DNA of 13,681 nt from Verrucomicrobiota bacterium (GCA_021413535.1 JAIOQF010000248.1:1-13681); one strand, 5' to 3'; positions 1 through 7,488 are shown, numbered from the stretch's first letter. Made by a program: numbers and translations. Notes: a model not told the origin generated them from the sequence alone.

Positions 1-1133
1 CGTCGCGCAACGGCCCATCCACAAGTAATGATTGTCTGATTTTCCCTTGGCGATGTAGCTCTGGTAGATGTCGTAAGTCCAGACGGTGTTAAACGCGGTG
101 ACGTTGCCCGCCATGCCCGACATGAAGGAGGCCATCAGGGCGGTGAAACCGATGCCGAGAAGACCAGTTGGGAAGTATTTCACGAGCATCATCGGCATGG
201 TCATGTTGTAGTCCACACCCTTTGCTGGATTGGCGGCATCGACCAGCGGCAGGAAATGATCGCCAGCATTGTATAGCGCGATGGCAATCATGCCGGGCAG
301 GATGACCAGTGCCGGGAAAAGCATTTTTGGAATCGCGGCGATGAGCGGCGTGCGACGGGCGGCTCCCATGGAATTGGCGGCCATGGCGCGCTGCACTACG
401 AGGAAATCAGTGCACCAATAGCCGAACGAAAGCACAAAGCCGAGCCCCATGACCATGCCGAACCAGCCAATGCCCATCGGATTATCTCCCGCACTGCCCA
501 TGTGAATCCATGAATTTGTCCAGGTGCCGGCCGCGAAACCTTGATCCACCGCGACGGGAATGAGTTTTTCCTTGAGTGCCGACCAGCCGCCGATGTCCTT
601 GAGTCCGAGAAAGACCAGCGGTGCGAAGCCGAGGACGATCATGAAGAATTGCAGCACCTCGTTGTAAATGGCGGAGGTCAGGCCTCCGAGGAAGATATAG
701 ATCAGCACGATGAGCGCAGAAATCCAGATGCACCACCAGTAGGGCCAGTGAACGAGGATTTCGAGGAGCTTCGCCAGCGCGTGCAGGGAAATGCCCGAGG
801 AAAAGACTGTCATCACCGCAAACGAGATGGCGTTGAAGCCACGGGTTTTTTCATCGAAGCGGAGTTTGAGATATTCCGGCACCGACCGGGCCTTGGAGCC
901 GTAGTAAAAAGGCATCATGAAGATGGCCAGGAAGACCATCGCGGGAATGGCCCCGACCCAGTAGAAATGACTGGTCATGATCCCGTATTTCGCACCCGAC
1001 GCCGCCATCCGGAAGTGAGGAAGGCTGCGCCGCCTTTCATGTAGCGCTTCAGTGCCGCGCCGATGCCGATGACAAAGACAAAGTAGAGTCCGAGGATGGT
1101 GTAGTCGATAGGGCCGAGTTGGATGCTGTTCAT
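1..1133 (-). pseudogene. Sodium:solute symporter (SSS family), frameshifted by an internal deletion; 3' end outside window
   Basis: This is a polytopic inner-membrane transporter of the SSS (SGLT-like) family, expected to couple solute uptake to a sodium gradient; the substrate cannot be read. The ATG at 1133 opens a 42-residue segment with the first helix (YTILGLYFVFVIGIGAAL) ending in FLTSG. After that this frame continues only as non-homologous sequence to a stop at 975. The family sequence resumes in another frame at 1008 (MAASGAKYGIMTSHFYWVGA) and stays open for 336 codons to base 1. Family hallmarks include PFYYGSKARSVPEYLKLRFD, FGYWCTDFLVVQRAMAA and FNTVWTYDIYQ. Roughly 24 residues that normally join these blocks (the GR-x-P-x-W through IG segment) are missing, with a net frame change. 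As written it cannot make a full transporter. It may be a true pseudogene or an assembly error; the rest of the frame is clean, which suggests a recent or artificial lesion. Confidence 0.85.
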
Positions 1134-1286
1134 AAGGCGGATGAAGTTTCGGTTAAGTGACACTGCTATTTTGCAGGGGACACCCGAACCAGCATGACTG
1201 TGTGGCGCACGGACATCAACTAAAAAACCCTGCTGCTCTCGTTCTTGCCTCAAGCCGATTCCCGCGCGATGAGTCTCACCCAGCCC
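1134..1286. other. Divergent intergenic region between symporter and aroC
   Basis: This spacer separates the leftward symporter from the rightward aroC, so both upstream control regions should lie here. I see no convincing -35/-10 pair, no clear Shine-Dalgarno for either gene and no strong hairpin. A short CTCAAGC unit at 1250-1256 also occurs inside aroC. The aroC frame is open back to a TTG at 1245, with another in-frame ATG at 1269. Confidence 0.5.
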
Positions 1287-2375
1287 ATGTCCAGCAGCTT
1301 CGGCACTCTCTTTCGCATCAGCACGTTCGGTGAATCGCACGGTCCGGCCATCGGCTGCATCGTGGACGGTTGTCCGCCGAGCATCCCGCTGACGGAATCC
1401 GATATCCAAGTGGAACTCGACCGGCGGCGACCGGGCCAGAGCAAGATTGTCACCCAGCGCAAAGAGGGCGACCGCTGCGAGATTCTCTCGGGTGTGCTCG
1501 ATGGAAAAACACTGGGCACCTCCATCGGTATCATCGTGCGAAACGAAGACCAGCGTTCCACCGCCTACAAGGAAATGGAGACGGCCTATCGCCCGTCGCA
1601 TGCGGACTTTACCTATGATGCGAAGTTTGGCGTGCGCGCTGTTGCTGGCGGCGGACGTTCCAGTGCCCGGGAGACCATCGGGCGAGTCGCTGCCGGAGCG
1701 ATTGCCAAGAAGGTCTTGCAGCAGGTGCTGCCAGGTTATGAATGCATGGCATTCGTCCGCAGTGTGCAGGACATCGAGATTTCTCAAGCTTCCAGCCTCA
1801 AGCCTCAAGCTTCTATCATCGAGTCCAATCTCGTGCGCACCTGTGATACGAAGGCCGCGAAGAAGATGGTCGCGCTGATCGAGAAGATGCGGAAGGAAGG
1901 GAATTCCGTCGGCGGCGTGATCGAGTGCGTCGTGCGCGGAGTCGCCCCGGGTTTGGGTGAGCCGGTTTTCGACAAGCTGGAGGCTGACCTTGCGAAGGCT
2001 ATGCTGAGTCTTCCGGCAACGAAGGGTTTTGAAATTGGCAGCGGCTTCGCCGGCACGCTGCTGACCGGCGCGGAGCACAACGATATTTTCATCAGTAAGG
2101 CTGGGCGCATCCGCACGAAGTCGAACCGCAGTGGGGGCATCCAGGGCGGCATCAGCAATGGCGAGGACATTGTCTTCCGCGTGGCCTTCAAGCCCACCGC
2201 CACCATCTTGCGCGAACAGGACACCGTTACAAAAACCGGCGCCGCCACCACGATCAAGGCGCGCGGTCGTCATGATCCGTGCGTGCTGCCGCGCGCGGTG
2301 CCGATGGTCGAAGCCATGGCGCACCTGGTGTTGTGCGATCATCTGCTGCGTCAGCGCGCGCAGAACGGAGTCTAA
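1287..2375 (+). CDS. aroC: Chorismate synthase
   Basis: AroC catalyses the last shikimate-pathway step, the FMN-dependent removal of phosphate from 5-enolpyruvylshikimate-3-phosphate to give chorismate, in the cytoplasm. The 362-residue product matches the usual length (about 360). Family signatures run in order: FGTLFRISTFGESHGPAIG at the N-terminus, DRRRPGQSKIVTQRKEGD, RPSHADFTYDAKFGVR, GGGRSSARETIGRVAAGAIA, LGEPVFDKLEADLAKAML, TKSNRSGGIQGGISNGE and GRHDPCVLPRAVPMVEAMA. The start at 1287 gives MSSSFGTLFR, as in homologues; in-frame ATG (1269) and TTG (1245) starts are possible, and none has a good ribosome site. A variable loop (DNA 1783-1818) contains a short repeat-derived stretch (SQASSLKPQAS). 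The stop is 9 nt before the DUF2127 gene, so the two are probably co-transcribed. Its product is the substrate of TrpE, encoded nearby. Confidence 0.96.
   Translation: MSSSFGTLFRISTFGESHGPAIGCIVDGCPPSIPLTESDIQVELDRRRPGQSKIVTQRKEGDRCEILSGVLDGKTLGTSIGIIVRNEDQRSTAYKEMETAYRPSHADFTYDAKFGVRAVAGGGRSSARETIGRVAAGAIAKKVLQQVLPGYECMAFVRSVQDIEISQASSLKPQASIIESNLVRTCDTKAAKKMVALIEKMRKEGNSVGGVIECVVRGVAPGLGEPVFDKLEADLAKAMLSLPATKGFEIGSGFAGTLLTGAEHNDIFISKAGRIRTKSNRSGGIQGGISNGEDIVFRVAFKPTATILREQDTVTKTGAATTIKARGRHDPCVLPRAVPMVEAMAHLVLCDHLLRQRAQNGV
1783..1818 (+). repeat. Short CTCAAGC-type repeat inside aroC
   Basis: Within aroC the unit CTCAAGC occurs three times in about 30 nt: at 1784-1790, then twice in tandem as CCTCAAGCCTCAAGC. 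The stretch also has AAGCTT palindromes at both ends. It encodes SQASSLKPQAS, in a loop of AroC that varies in length among homologues. It looks like a simple-repeat insertion that kept the reading frame; the origin is an inference. Confidence 0.5.
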
Positions 2376-2384
2376 TCCGACCCG

Positions 2385-2858
2385 ATGTCACTGCGCCGCT
2401 GGTCACTTGGACTTCGTGCCATCGCGATCTTTGAATTGATCAAGGGAGGTGCGGTGTTAGTCGCGTTCATCATGGTGGCGAGTGGTCACTGGACAATGCC
2501 ATCGTTGATGGAGCGAATCACCCACTACCTGCATCTGAAGCAGGATGGTCCTATCGGACAATTCTTCAATGGAACCATCGCACATCTGGAGCCGGGCGTG
2601 CTGGTTTGGCTCGCGTTTGCCTATATGGCGGTGCGTTTCACCGAGGCCTATGGCTTGTGGCGAGAACGGCACTGGGGTGAATGGCTCGCGGTGTTTTCGT
2701 CGGGTCTGTATGTTCCGGCGGAAATCTATGAATTGTTCCTGCACTTTTCTATGCGGAAAGTGGGAGTGTTGATGGTGAATGTAATCATCATTGCGTTCCT
2801 CGGCTGGGTTTTGTGGAACACGCGCAGTGGAATGCGAAGTCGGAATGCGTCAGACTGA
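2385..2858 (+). CDS. DUF2127-type small integral membrane protein
   Basis: This 157-residue membrane protein resembles the DUF2127 family (Pfam PF09900); its function is unknown. Recognisable family features are an N-terminal RAIAIFELIKGGAVL block running into the first helix, a polar stretch with HYLHLKQDG, the central helix followed by RFTEAYGLWRERHWGEWLA, and SGLYVPAEIYELF before the last helix (VNVIIIAFLGWVLWN). About four membrane segments are expected. The ATG at 2385 lies 9 nt after the aroC stop, so it is probably translated from the aroC message. The last ten residues are encoded by GGAATGCG-like repeat sequence (2829-2850) and may not belong to the ancestral protein. The stop codon at 2856-2858 sits in a hairpin shared with the end of trpE. 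The link to chorismate synthesis is probably positional only. Confidence 0.85.
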   Translation: MSLRRWSLGLRAIAIFELIKGGAVLVAFIMVASGHWTMPSLMERITHYLHLKQDGPIGQFFNGTIAHLEPGVLVWLAFAYMAVRFTEAYGLWRERHWGEWLAVFSSGLYVPAEIYELFLHFSMRKVGVLMVNVIIIAFLGWVLWNTRSGMRSRNASD

Positions 2859-2876
2859 ATGGGTTCCGGCATTCAG
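2855..2876. terminator. Hairpin at the convergent ends of the DUF2127 gene and trpE
   Basis: CTGAATG (2855-2861) pairs perfectly with CATTCAG (2870-2876) across an 8-nt loop. The TGA of the plus-strand gene and the TGA of trpE each lie in one arm, and the two stops are only 14 nt apart. There is no T-tract on either side, so a canonical intrinsic terminator is not shown; it may simply limit read-through between convergent transcripts. Confidence 0.35.
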
Positions 2877-4384
2877 ACGCCCAGCTCCTTGGCGCGCTGG
2901 ATCGCGCGCAACATGCCACGTGCCTTGTTCACTGTTTCCTCGTATTCGCTCGTGGGCACAGAATCGGCCACGATGCCGGCCCCGGCTTGCACGAAGGCCT
3001 TGCCGTCTTTCAACACGCAAGTTCGCAAAGCGATGCAACTGTCCAATGCGCCGTCGAAACCGAAGTAGCCAACTGCTCCGGCATAGGCGCAGCGCTTGCT
3101 CTTCTCCAGCTCGTTGATAATCGCCATGGCGCGCACCTTGGGAGAACCGCTGACGGTTCCGGCGGGGAAGGTGGCGCGCATCACGTCATAAGCATTACGA
3201 TCAGAAGCGAGCTTGCCTTCGACGTTGGAAACGATGTGCATCACGTGCGAGTAGCGTTCGATAATCATCAGCTCGTTGACCTTCACGCTGCCGTATTCGG
3301 AGACGCGCCCGACATCGTTGCGCGCGAGATCGACCAGCATGATGTGTTCGGCGCGTTCTTTGGGATCAGCCAGCAGTTCCTGCGCGAGCGCATCGTCTTC
3401 GGCTGGCGTCTTTCCTCTCCACCGCGTGCCGGCGATGGGACGAATCTCAATTTTTCCGTCGAGACATTTCACATGCACTTCCGGCGAGCTGCCAACGAGC
3501 GAAAAGCCATCGGGAAACCGCAGGCAGAACATGTAGGGTGATGGATTCACGTGGCGCAGCGCGCGGTAGAGATCGAGCGGGCTGCCGGTGTATTCCGTTT
3601 CAAAACGCTGCGATGGGACGAATTGGAAGATGTCGCCCGCCTTGATGAATTCCTTGCCCGCGAGCACCATGGCCTCGTATTCCGCCTGCGTCGTGTTGGC
3701 CTTGGGAGCGGGCGCACCTGTCGCCGCATCCGGTGCGAAAGCTTGGAGCGCTTTTACTTTGAGGGGCGTTTCGAGTTTCGCGATGGTTTGTGTAATGCGC
3801 TGCTGCGCGGCGTCATAAGCATCCTGCAGCGAAGGAAAATCCGGCGTATAGACGTTCGCCACGATGGTGAGCTTCCGATGCTTGTGATCGAAGATAAGCA
3901 CGGTGTCCGTGATCATGAAGACCATGTCCGGCAGGCCAAGTTCGTCTTTCTTCGGTGGTGGCAAGGTGGGCTCGAAGAAGCGCACCATGTCGTAGGAGAG
4001 ATAGCCGACTGCTCCGCCGTGGAATACGGGCAAGGGCGCGGGCAGCGCGGGCTTGAACTGCGCCATGATGGTTTCGAGTTCGCGCAGCGGATCGCTTTGG
4101 GCAATGAACTTGCGCTTGGTGCCGCGTTCCTCGAGTTCGATTTCGTTTCCGCGTGCGGTGAAGATCAATCGCGGCTCACTGCCGAGCAGCGAGTAGCGGC
4201 CCGAGTGTTGTGTCAGCTCGGCGGATTCCAGAAGGAAGCTGTAACTTCCGTCGTGAATCTGCTGGAATGCCGAGAGCGGCGTCTCGTAATCTGCCGCCAG
4301 CTCCACCCACACCGGCACGAGATTGCCGGTTTTGGCTCGCGCCTGGAAGGTGTCGAAGTCGGGCTGGAGATAGCGCGGGTTCAT
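2873..4384 (-). CDS. trpE: Anthranilate synthase component I
   Basis: TrpE converts chorismate to anthranilate using ammonia delivered by the TrpG glutaminase, the first committed step of tryptophan synthesis. The product is 503 residues, typical of the family. The N-terminal domain holds the tryptophan-feedback LLES motif (in SYSFLLESAEL). The C-terminal chorismate-binding domain carries GGAVGYLSYDMVRFFEP, FQFVPSQRFET, PIAGTRWRG, ERAEHIMLVDLARNDVGRVS, FPAGTVSGSPKVRAM and QAGAGIVADSVP, all intact, so it should be active. The 4384 start gives MNPRYLQPDFDTFQ, matching homologue N-termini; an in-frame ATG at 4405 would add seven residues but lies inside a hairpin. trpG is not in the window. The gene follows nuoN on the same strand by 57 nt with no obvious terminator between them, so read-through from the nuo operon is possible. 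Confidence 0.96.
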   Translation of the reverse strand: MNPRYLQPDFDTFQARAKTGNLVPVWVELAADYETPLSAFQQIHDGSYSFLLESAELTQHSGRYSLLGSEPRLIFTARGNEIELEERGTKRKFIAQSDPLRELETIMAQFKPALPAPLPVFHGGAVGYLSYDMVRFFEPTLPPPKKDELGLPDMVFMITDTVLIFDHKHRKLTIVANVYTPDFPSLQDAYDAAQQRITQTIAKLETPLKVKALQAFAPDAATGAPAPKANTTQAEYEAMVLAGKEFIKAGDIFQFVPSQRFETEYTGSPLDLYRALRHVNPSPYMFCLRFPDGFSLVGSSPEVHVKCLDGKIEIRPIAGTRWRGKTPAEDDALAQELLADPKERAEHIMLVDLARNDVGRVSEYGSVKVNELMIIERYSHVMHIVSNVEGKLASDRNAYDVMRATFPAGTVSGSPKVRAMAIINELEKSKRCAYAGAVGYFGFDGALDSCIALRTCVLKDGKAFVQAGAGIVADSVPTSEYEETVNKARGMLRAIQRAKELGV

Positions 4385-4388
4385 GGGA

Positions 4389-4410
4389 CGAGGATCGTAG
4401 CGCATCCTCG
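4389..4410 (-). promoter_or_regulatory. Hairpin in the nuoN-trpE spacer, just upstream of the trpE start
   Basis: CGAGGAT and ATCCTCG form a perfect 7-bp stem (4404-4410 with 4389-4395) around an 8-nt loop. In the trpE message this stem ends 4 nt before the preferred ATG and covers the only GAGG-like sequence and the alternative ATG at 4405. It could modulate trpE translation. No leader peptide with tandem Trp codons and no T-tract is present, so classical attenuation is not supported. Confidence 0.35.
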
Positions 4411-4441
4411 GGACTTTGCATCCTTGGAGAGGGGCCCGGTG

Positions 4442-5902
4442 CTACTTCACCAGCAGGTTACGCACTGCGTCTGGATACACGCCGATCACGATGATGGCGG
4501 CGACCAAGATGGCGAGCAGGGTCTGGGACAACGCGGAAAGCCTGATCGCGGGAAGTTTTTCTTCCGGCACGGAATGAATTGCGAGGATCACTTTGAAATA
4601 GTAGTAAAAGCCCGCGGCGGCGCCGATGATGGCGATGAGAAGCGAAGCGTAGTTGCCTTCGAGCGTGGCGCTGAAAAAGACGAAAAACTTGCCCATGAAA
4701 CCTGCAGTGAGCGGCAGACCGGCGAGTGAGGCCAGCGCCAGCGTCAGGCTGAAGCCGAGCACAGGTGAGGTGCGCGCCAGACCACGAAAGAAAGCGATGT
4801 CCTCGTTGATGCCCTGCGCGCGACCAGCTGCGAGCACGAGGAAACAGATAAACGTCATCGGCAGGTAAGTGGCGAGATAGAAGGCCACGATTTCCGATGG
4901 CGTGAAGCCAAGTGCGCCCGTGTGTGTGCAAGCCAGTGCCAGCAGCAGATAGCCCGCATGTGAAATGCTGGAGTAGCCGAGCAGTCGCTTGAAATTCGTC
5001 TGCGCGATGGCGGCCAGATTGCCGAAAAGAATGGTGGCGCCGGCGATGATGAGAAGCATTTGCTCGGTCTGCGGCGCGATGGCGGAGTCCTTCGCGAGCA
5101 GCATGGTCACGACGCGGGAGAGAACAATGAAGCCGGAGGCCTTGGAGCCGACGGAGAGAAACGCGGTGACGGGAGTGGGCGCGCCTTGATAAACATCAGG
5201 CACCCAGATTTGGAAGGGAACTGCGGCGACTTTGAATCCGATCCCAGCGAGAATCAATGCCACGGCAAAGAGCAGTGGCGCCGTGCTGCCCTGCCAGTGG
5301 GTAATTTTATCGCTGATTCCGGCCAGCGTCATCTGGCCGGTGAGTCCGTAGAGCCAGGCCATGCCGTAGACCAGCAGGCCGGTGCTCAGCGCGCCGAGGA
5401 TGAGATATTTTACACCGGCCTCGAGTGATGAGGCGCTGCGGCGCATGTAGGCGACTAGGACATAGAAGCTGACCGTGGTGAGCTCCAGTGAAACGAAAAT
5501 CGTAATGAGATCAACTGCCGAAGCCATGACCATCAAGCCCACGCAGACGATCAGTGGCAACGCAAAGAATTCGCCGAGACCGGCTTCCTTGGTTTTCTCG
5601 GGATCGGCGGCGACGAACTGGTTGATGACTGGCGCGTATTCGAGCGCGATGACCAGCACGGCGATGGTGCTGACGAGTGCGAGACCTTTGTAGAACAGCG
5701 CCAGTGAATCTACTTTGTAAAATTCAACGAGCCCAGGCGGCACTGCATCTTTTGCGCAGAAAAATAAAGCGACGAGCGCGACCAGCAGACCACCGATGGC
5801 GGCGCAGGCGATCAGCTTGCGCGGCACGGTGACAAATGTTTCCACGAGCAAGAGCACGAGGGCCAGTGCACCGAGGAAAACTTCTAGGGAGAGTGTGCTC
5901 AT
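4442..5902 (-). CDS. nuoN: NADH-quinone oxidoreductase subunit N
   Basis: NuoN is one of three antiporter-like proton-translocating subunits in the membrane arm of complex I. The 486-residue product has about 14 hydrophobic segments, as expected. The key charged residues are present: Glu140 in the FVSLELTTVSFYVLVAYMR helix, Lys165 in GVKYLILGALSTG, and Lys224 in IGFKVAAVPFQIWVPDVYQG, the broken-helix lysine of the proton channel. The region GNLAAIAQTNFKRLLGYSSI is also typical. The ATG at 5902 follows the nuoM stop by 6 nt. It is the last nuo gene of the cluster, followed after 57 nt by trpE. No truncation or frame problem is visible. Confidence 0.96.
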   Translation of the reverse strand: MSTLSLEVFLGALALVLLLVETFVTVPRKLIACAAIGGLLVALVALFFCAKDAVPPGLVEFYKVDSLALFYKGLALVSTIAVLVIALEYAPVINQFVAADPEKTKEAGLGEFFALPLIVCVGLMVMASAVDLITIFVSLELTTVSFYVLVAYMRRSASSLEAGVKYLILGALSTGLLVYGMAWLYGLTGQMTLAGISDKITHWQGSTAPLLFAVALILAGIGFKVAAVPFQIWVPDVYQGAPTPVTAFLSVGSKASGFIVLSRVVTMLLAKDSAIAPQTEQMLLIIAGATILFGNLAAIAQTNFKRLLGYSSISHAGYLLLALACTHTGALGFTPSEIVAFYLATYLPMTFICFLVLAAGRAQGINEDIAFFRGLARTSPVLGFSLTLALASLAGLPLTAGFMGKFFVFFSATLEGNYASLLIAIIGAAAGFYYYFKVILAIHSVPEEKLPAIRLSALSQTLLAILVAAIIVIGVYPDAVRNLLVK

Positions 5903-5908
5903 GACAAA

Positions 5909-7375
5909 TTACTTCGCGCCGATCGCGCTCTGAATGAGGTTGAGCAGCAGGGAGGGCTGGCAGCCGACGACCAGCAGCACCGCGGCCAGCAGGAACATGG
6001 GCACGCGTTGTGATGGGGTGGGATCGGTGATGAAAAGACCTGTGGTCGCTTCGCCGAAGAAAATTTTCCGGTAGGCGCGGAGCATGTAAACCGCGCTCAT
6101 GACCACGCCCCAGAGTGAAAGGATGGTGACCACGTGGATCATGCTGAAGCCCTGTTCGCTGAAGGACTGGAAGGCGCCGAGGAAGACGAGAATTTCACCG
6201 GCAAAATTTGCGAGACCAGGCAAGCCGATGGAAGCGAAAGCGGCAAAGCCGAAGGTGAGGCTGAGAAACGGCGCATTGGTGGCCAGACCGCCGAGTTTTG
6301 AGAACTCGAGCGTGCCCAGATTGCTCCGAAGTTTTCCACAAAGGAGAAACAGCAGCGCGATGGAAATACCGTGAGCGAACATCAGTAGGGCCGCGCCGTT
6401 TTGGCCGAGGGCATTGCCTGCGGCCAGGCCGAGGAAGATGTAGCCCATGTGCATCACGCTGGAGTTGGCCAGCATCTCGTCGAGGCGGCGTTGATAAATG
6501 GTGATGAAGCCGACCACTAGGATGTTGCCTAGCAGCATGAGCAGCAAAGCCTGCTGAATCCACGGCGTCTGGATCACATTGGGAAAGAGCGGGAGCGCGA
6601 TGCGGATCAGTCCGTAGAGTCCGAACTTTTTCAGGACTCCTGCATGGAGCATCGCGACGGGTGTGGGTGCGCTGGCGTAGGCGGGTGCGGCCCAGGCATG
6701 AAAGGGGAAGAGGCTGACCAGAGTGCCGAAACCGATGAGCAATACGAAGAAGTTTAGATTAATCAGAGCCTCAGTTTTGCAATTTGATGAAACAGGCTTG
6801 AGATCGGCCAGTGCGAACGTGAGGCCGGATTCAGGACTGCACCACCAGACGACGCCGAGCAATCCCGCGAGCAACACCAGGCTGCCAACGCCGAGGTAGA
6901 TCGTGATCTTCCACGCGACCGCGCGGCGATCTTCACCATGGCCGTGCAACGCGATCATCAGCAAAGTTGGGATCAGCGCCAGTTCATGGAACGAGTAGAT
7001 GAAGAAGATGTCGGTTGTGAGAAATGCACCGAGCGCACCAGCGGAGATCAGCAGCGAGGCGATGTAGTAGATGCGCTCCTTGTCGACAATGGACCACAGC
7101 GCCGCCGAAGTGATGAGCGTGGTCAGCAGCGCCATCGTGAGGCTGAGGCCGTCCGCGCCGACGGCAAACTGAATGTGCGGATGCGTCAGCACCGTGTGAG
7201 CCGAGGTGAAGGCCATGCCGCTACCCGAGTGCGATTGATATTGCACCGCCAGCACCAGTGACAAAGCGAGACCAGCCAGCGAGGCGACAAGCGAGGTCAG
7301 TCGCGCAGGCGCACCGAGCCAGACCGCGAGAGCGGCGAGAATTGGCAGCAGGATGATGATTTCGAGGGGACTCAC
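5909..7375 (-). CDS. nuoM: NADH-quinone oxidoreductase subunit M
   Basis: NuoM is a second antiporter-like, proton-translocating subunit of the complex I membrane arm. The product is 488 residues with about 14 helices and begins at a GTG (MSPLEIIILLPILAAL), 13 nt after the stop of a small upstream membrane ORF. Family features are Glu131 in SFHELALIPTLLMIALHG, PTPVAMLHAGVLKKFGLYG with the TM8-type lysine, SSVMHMGYIFLGLAAGN, and NFAGEILVFLGAF near the C-terminus. An ungapped comparison with remembered E. coli NuoM (FIGFAVKMPVVPLHGWLPDA) puts Leu219 (LIGFGTLVSLFPFHAWAAPA) where the TM7 lysine normally sits. The WLPDAH motif is also altered. NuoL and NuoN here keep their lysines. This may be a lineage-specific NuoM form rather than loss of function. 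Confidence 0.95.
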   Translation of the reverse strand: MSPLEIIILLPILAALAVWLGAPARLTSLVASLAGLALSLVLAVQYQSHSGSGMAFTSAHTVLTHPHIQFAVGADGLSLTMALLTTLITSAALWSIVDKERIYYIASLLISAGALGAFLTTDIFFIYSFHELALIPTLLMIALHGHGEDRRAVAWKITIYLGVGSLVLLAGLLGVVWWCSPESGLTFALADLKPVSSNCKTEALINLNFFVLLIGFGTLVSLFPFHAWAAPAYASAPTPVAMLHAGVLKKFGLYGLIRIALPLFPNVIQTPWIQQALLLMLLGNILVVGFITIYQRRLDEMLANSSVMHMGYIFLGLAAGNALGQNGAALLMFAHGISIALLFLLCGKLRSNLGTLEFSKLGGLATNAPFLSLTFGFAAFASIGLPGLANFAGEILVFLGAFQSFSEQGFSMIHVVTILSLWGVVMSAVYMLRAYRKIFFGEATTGLFITDPTPSQRVPMFLLAAVLLVVGCQPSLLLNLIQSAIGAK

Positions 7376-7388
7376 AAAATTAAAAGCT

Positions 7389-7484
7389 TCACTTTTTTGA
7401 CATCAATCCGGCAACGGCGATCGCGGCAACCAGGATGAATGCGATGATGAAGATAAGTGGGGTGCTCATACTAAAGGACGTCAT
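7389..7484 (-). CDS. Candidate 31-residue single-helix membrane protein between nuoL and nuoM
   Basis: This short ORF runs from an ATG at 7484, 4 nt after the nuoL stop, to a TGA at 7389, 13 nt before the nuoM GTG. The peptide begins MTSFSMSTP, continues with an unbroken hydrophobic stretch of about 20 residues (LIFIIAFILVAAIAVAGLM), and ends SKK, a positive C-terminal anchor. A second in-frame ATG (7469) would give 26 residues. GGA in the nuoL end could serve as a weak ribosome site. Packing into the nuoL-nuoM gap with near-zero spacing, codon use like its neighbours and a clean helix-plus-KK layout argue that it is translated. I do not recognise a family. A small accessory subunit or assembly factor of the complex I membrane arm is a reasonable guess, but a chance ORF of this length is not excluded. 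Confidence 0.6.
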   Translation of the reverse strand: MTSFSMSTPLIFIIAFILVAAIAVAGLMSKK

Positions 7485-7488
7485 GGCG

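Noticed and set aside
975..2342. 455-codon minus-strand ORF across aroC and the symporter start
   Set aside because: It is the antisense of aroC joined to the first 42 residues of the symporter. Only the last part is family-like; the rest is compositional shadow.
4385..4441. Tryptophan attenuator before trpE
   Set aside because: There is no short leader ORF with tandem Trp codons, and the one hairpin lacks a following T-tract.
3551..4729. 392-codon plus-strand ORF opposite trpE and nuoN
   Set aside because: It is antisense to two well-conserved genes and shows no recognisable domain.
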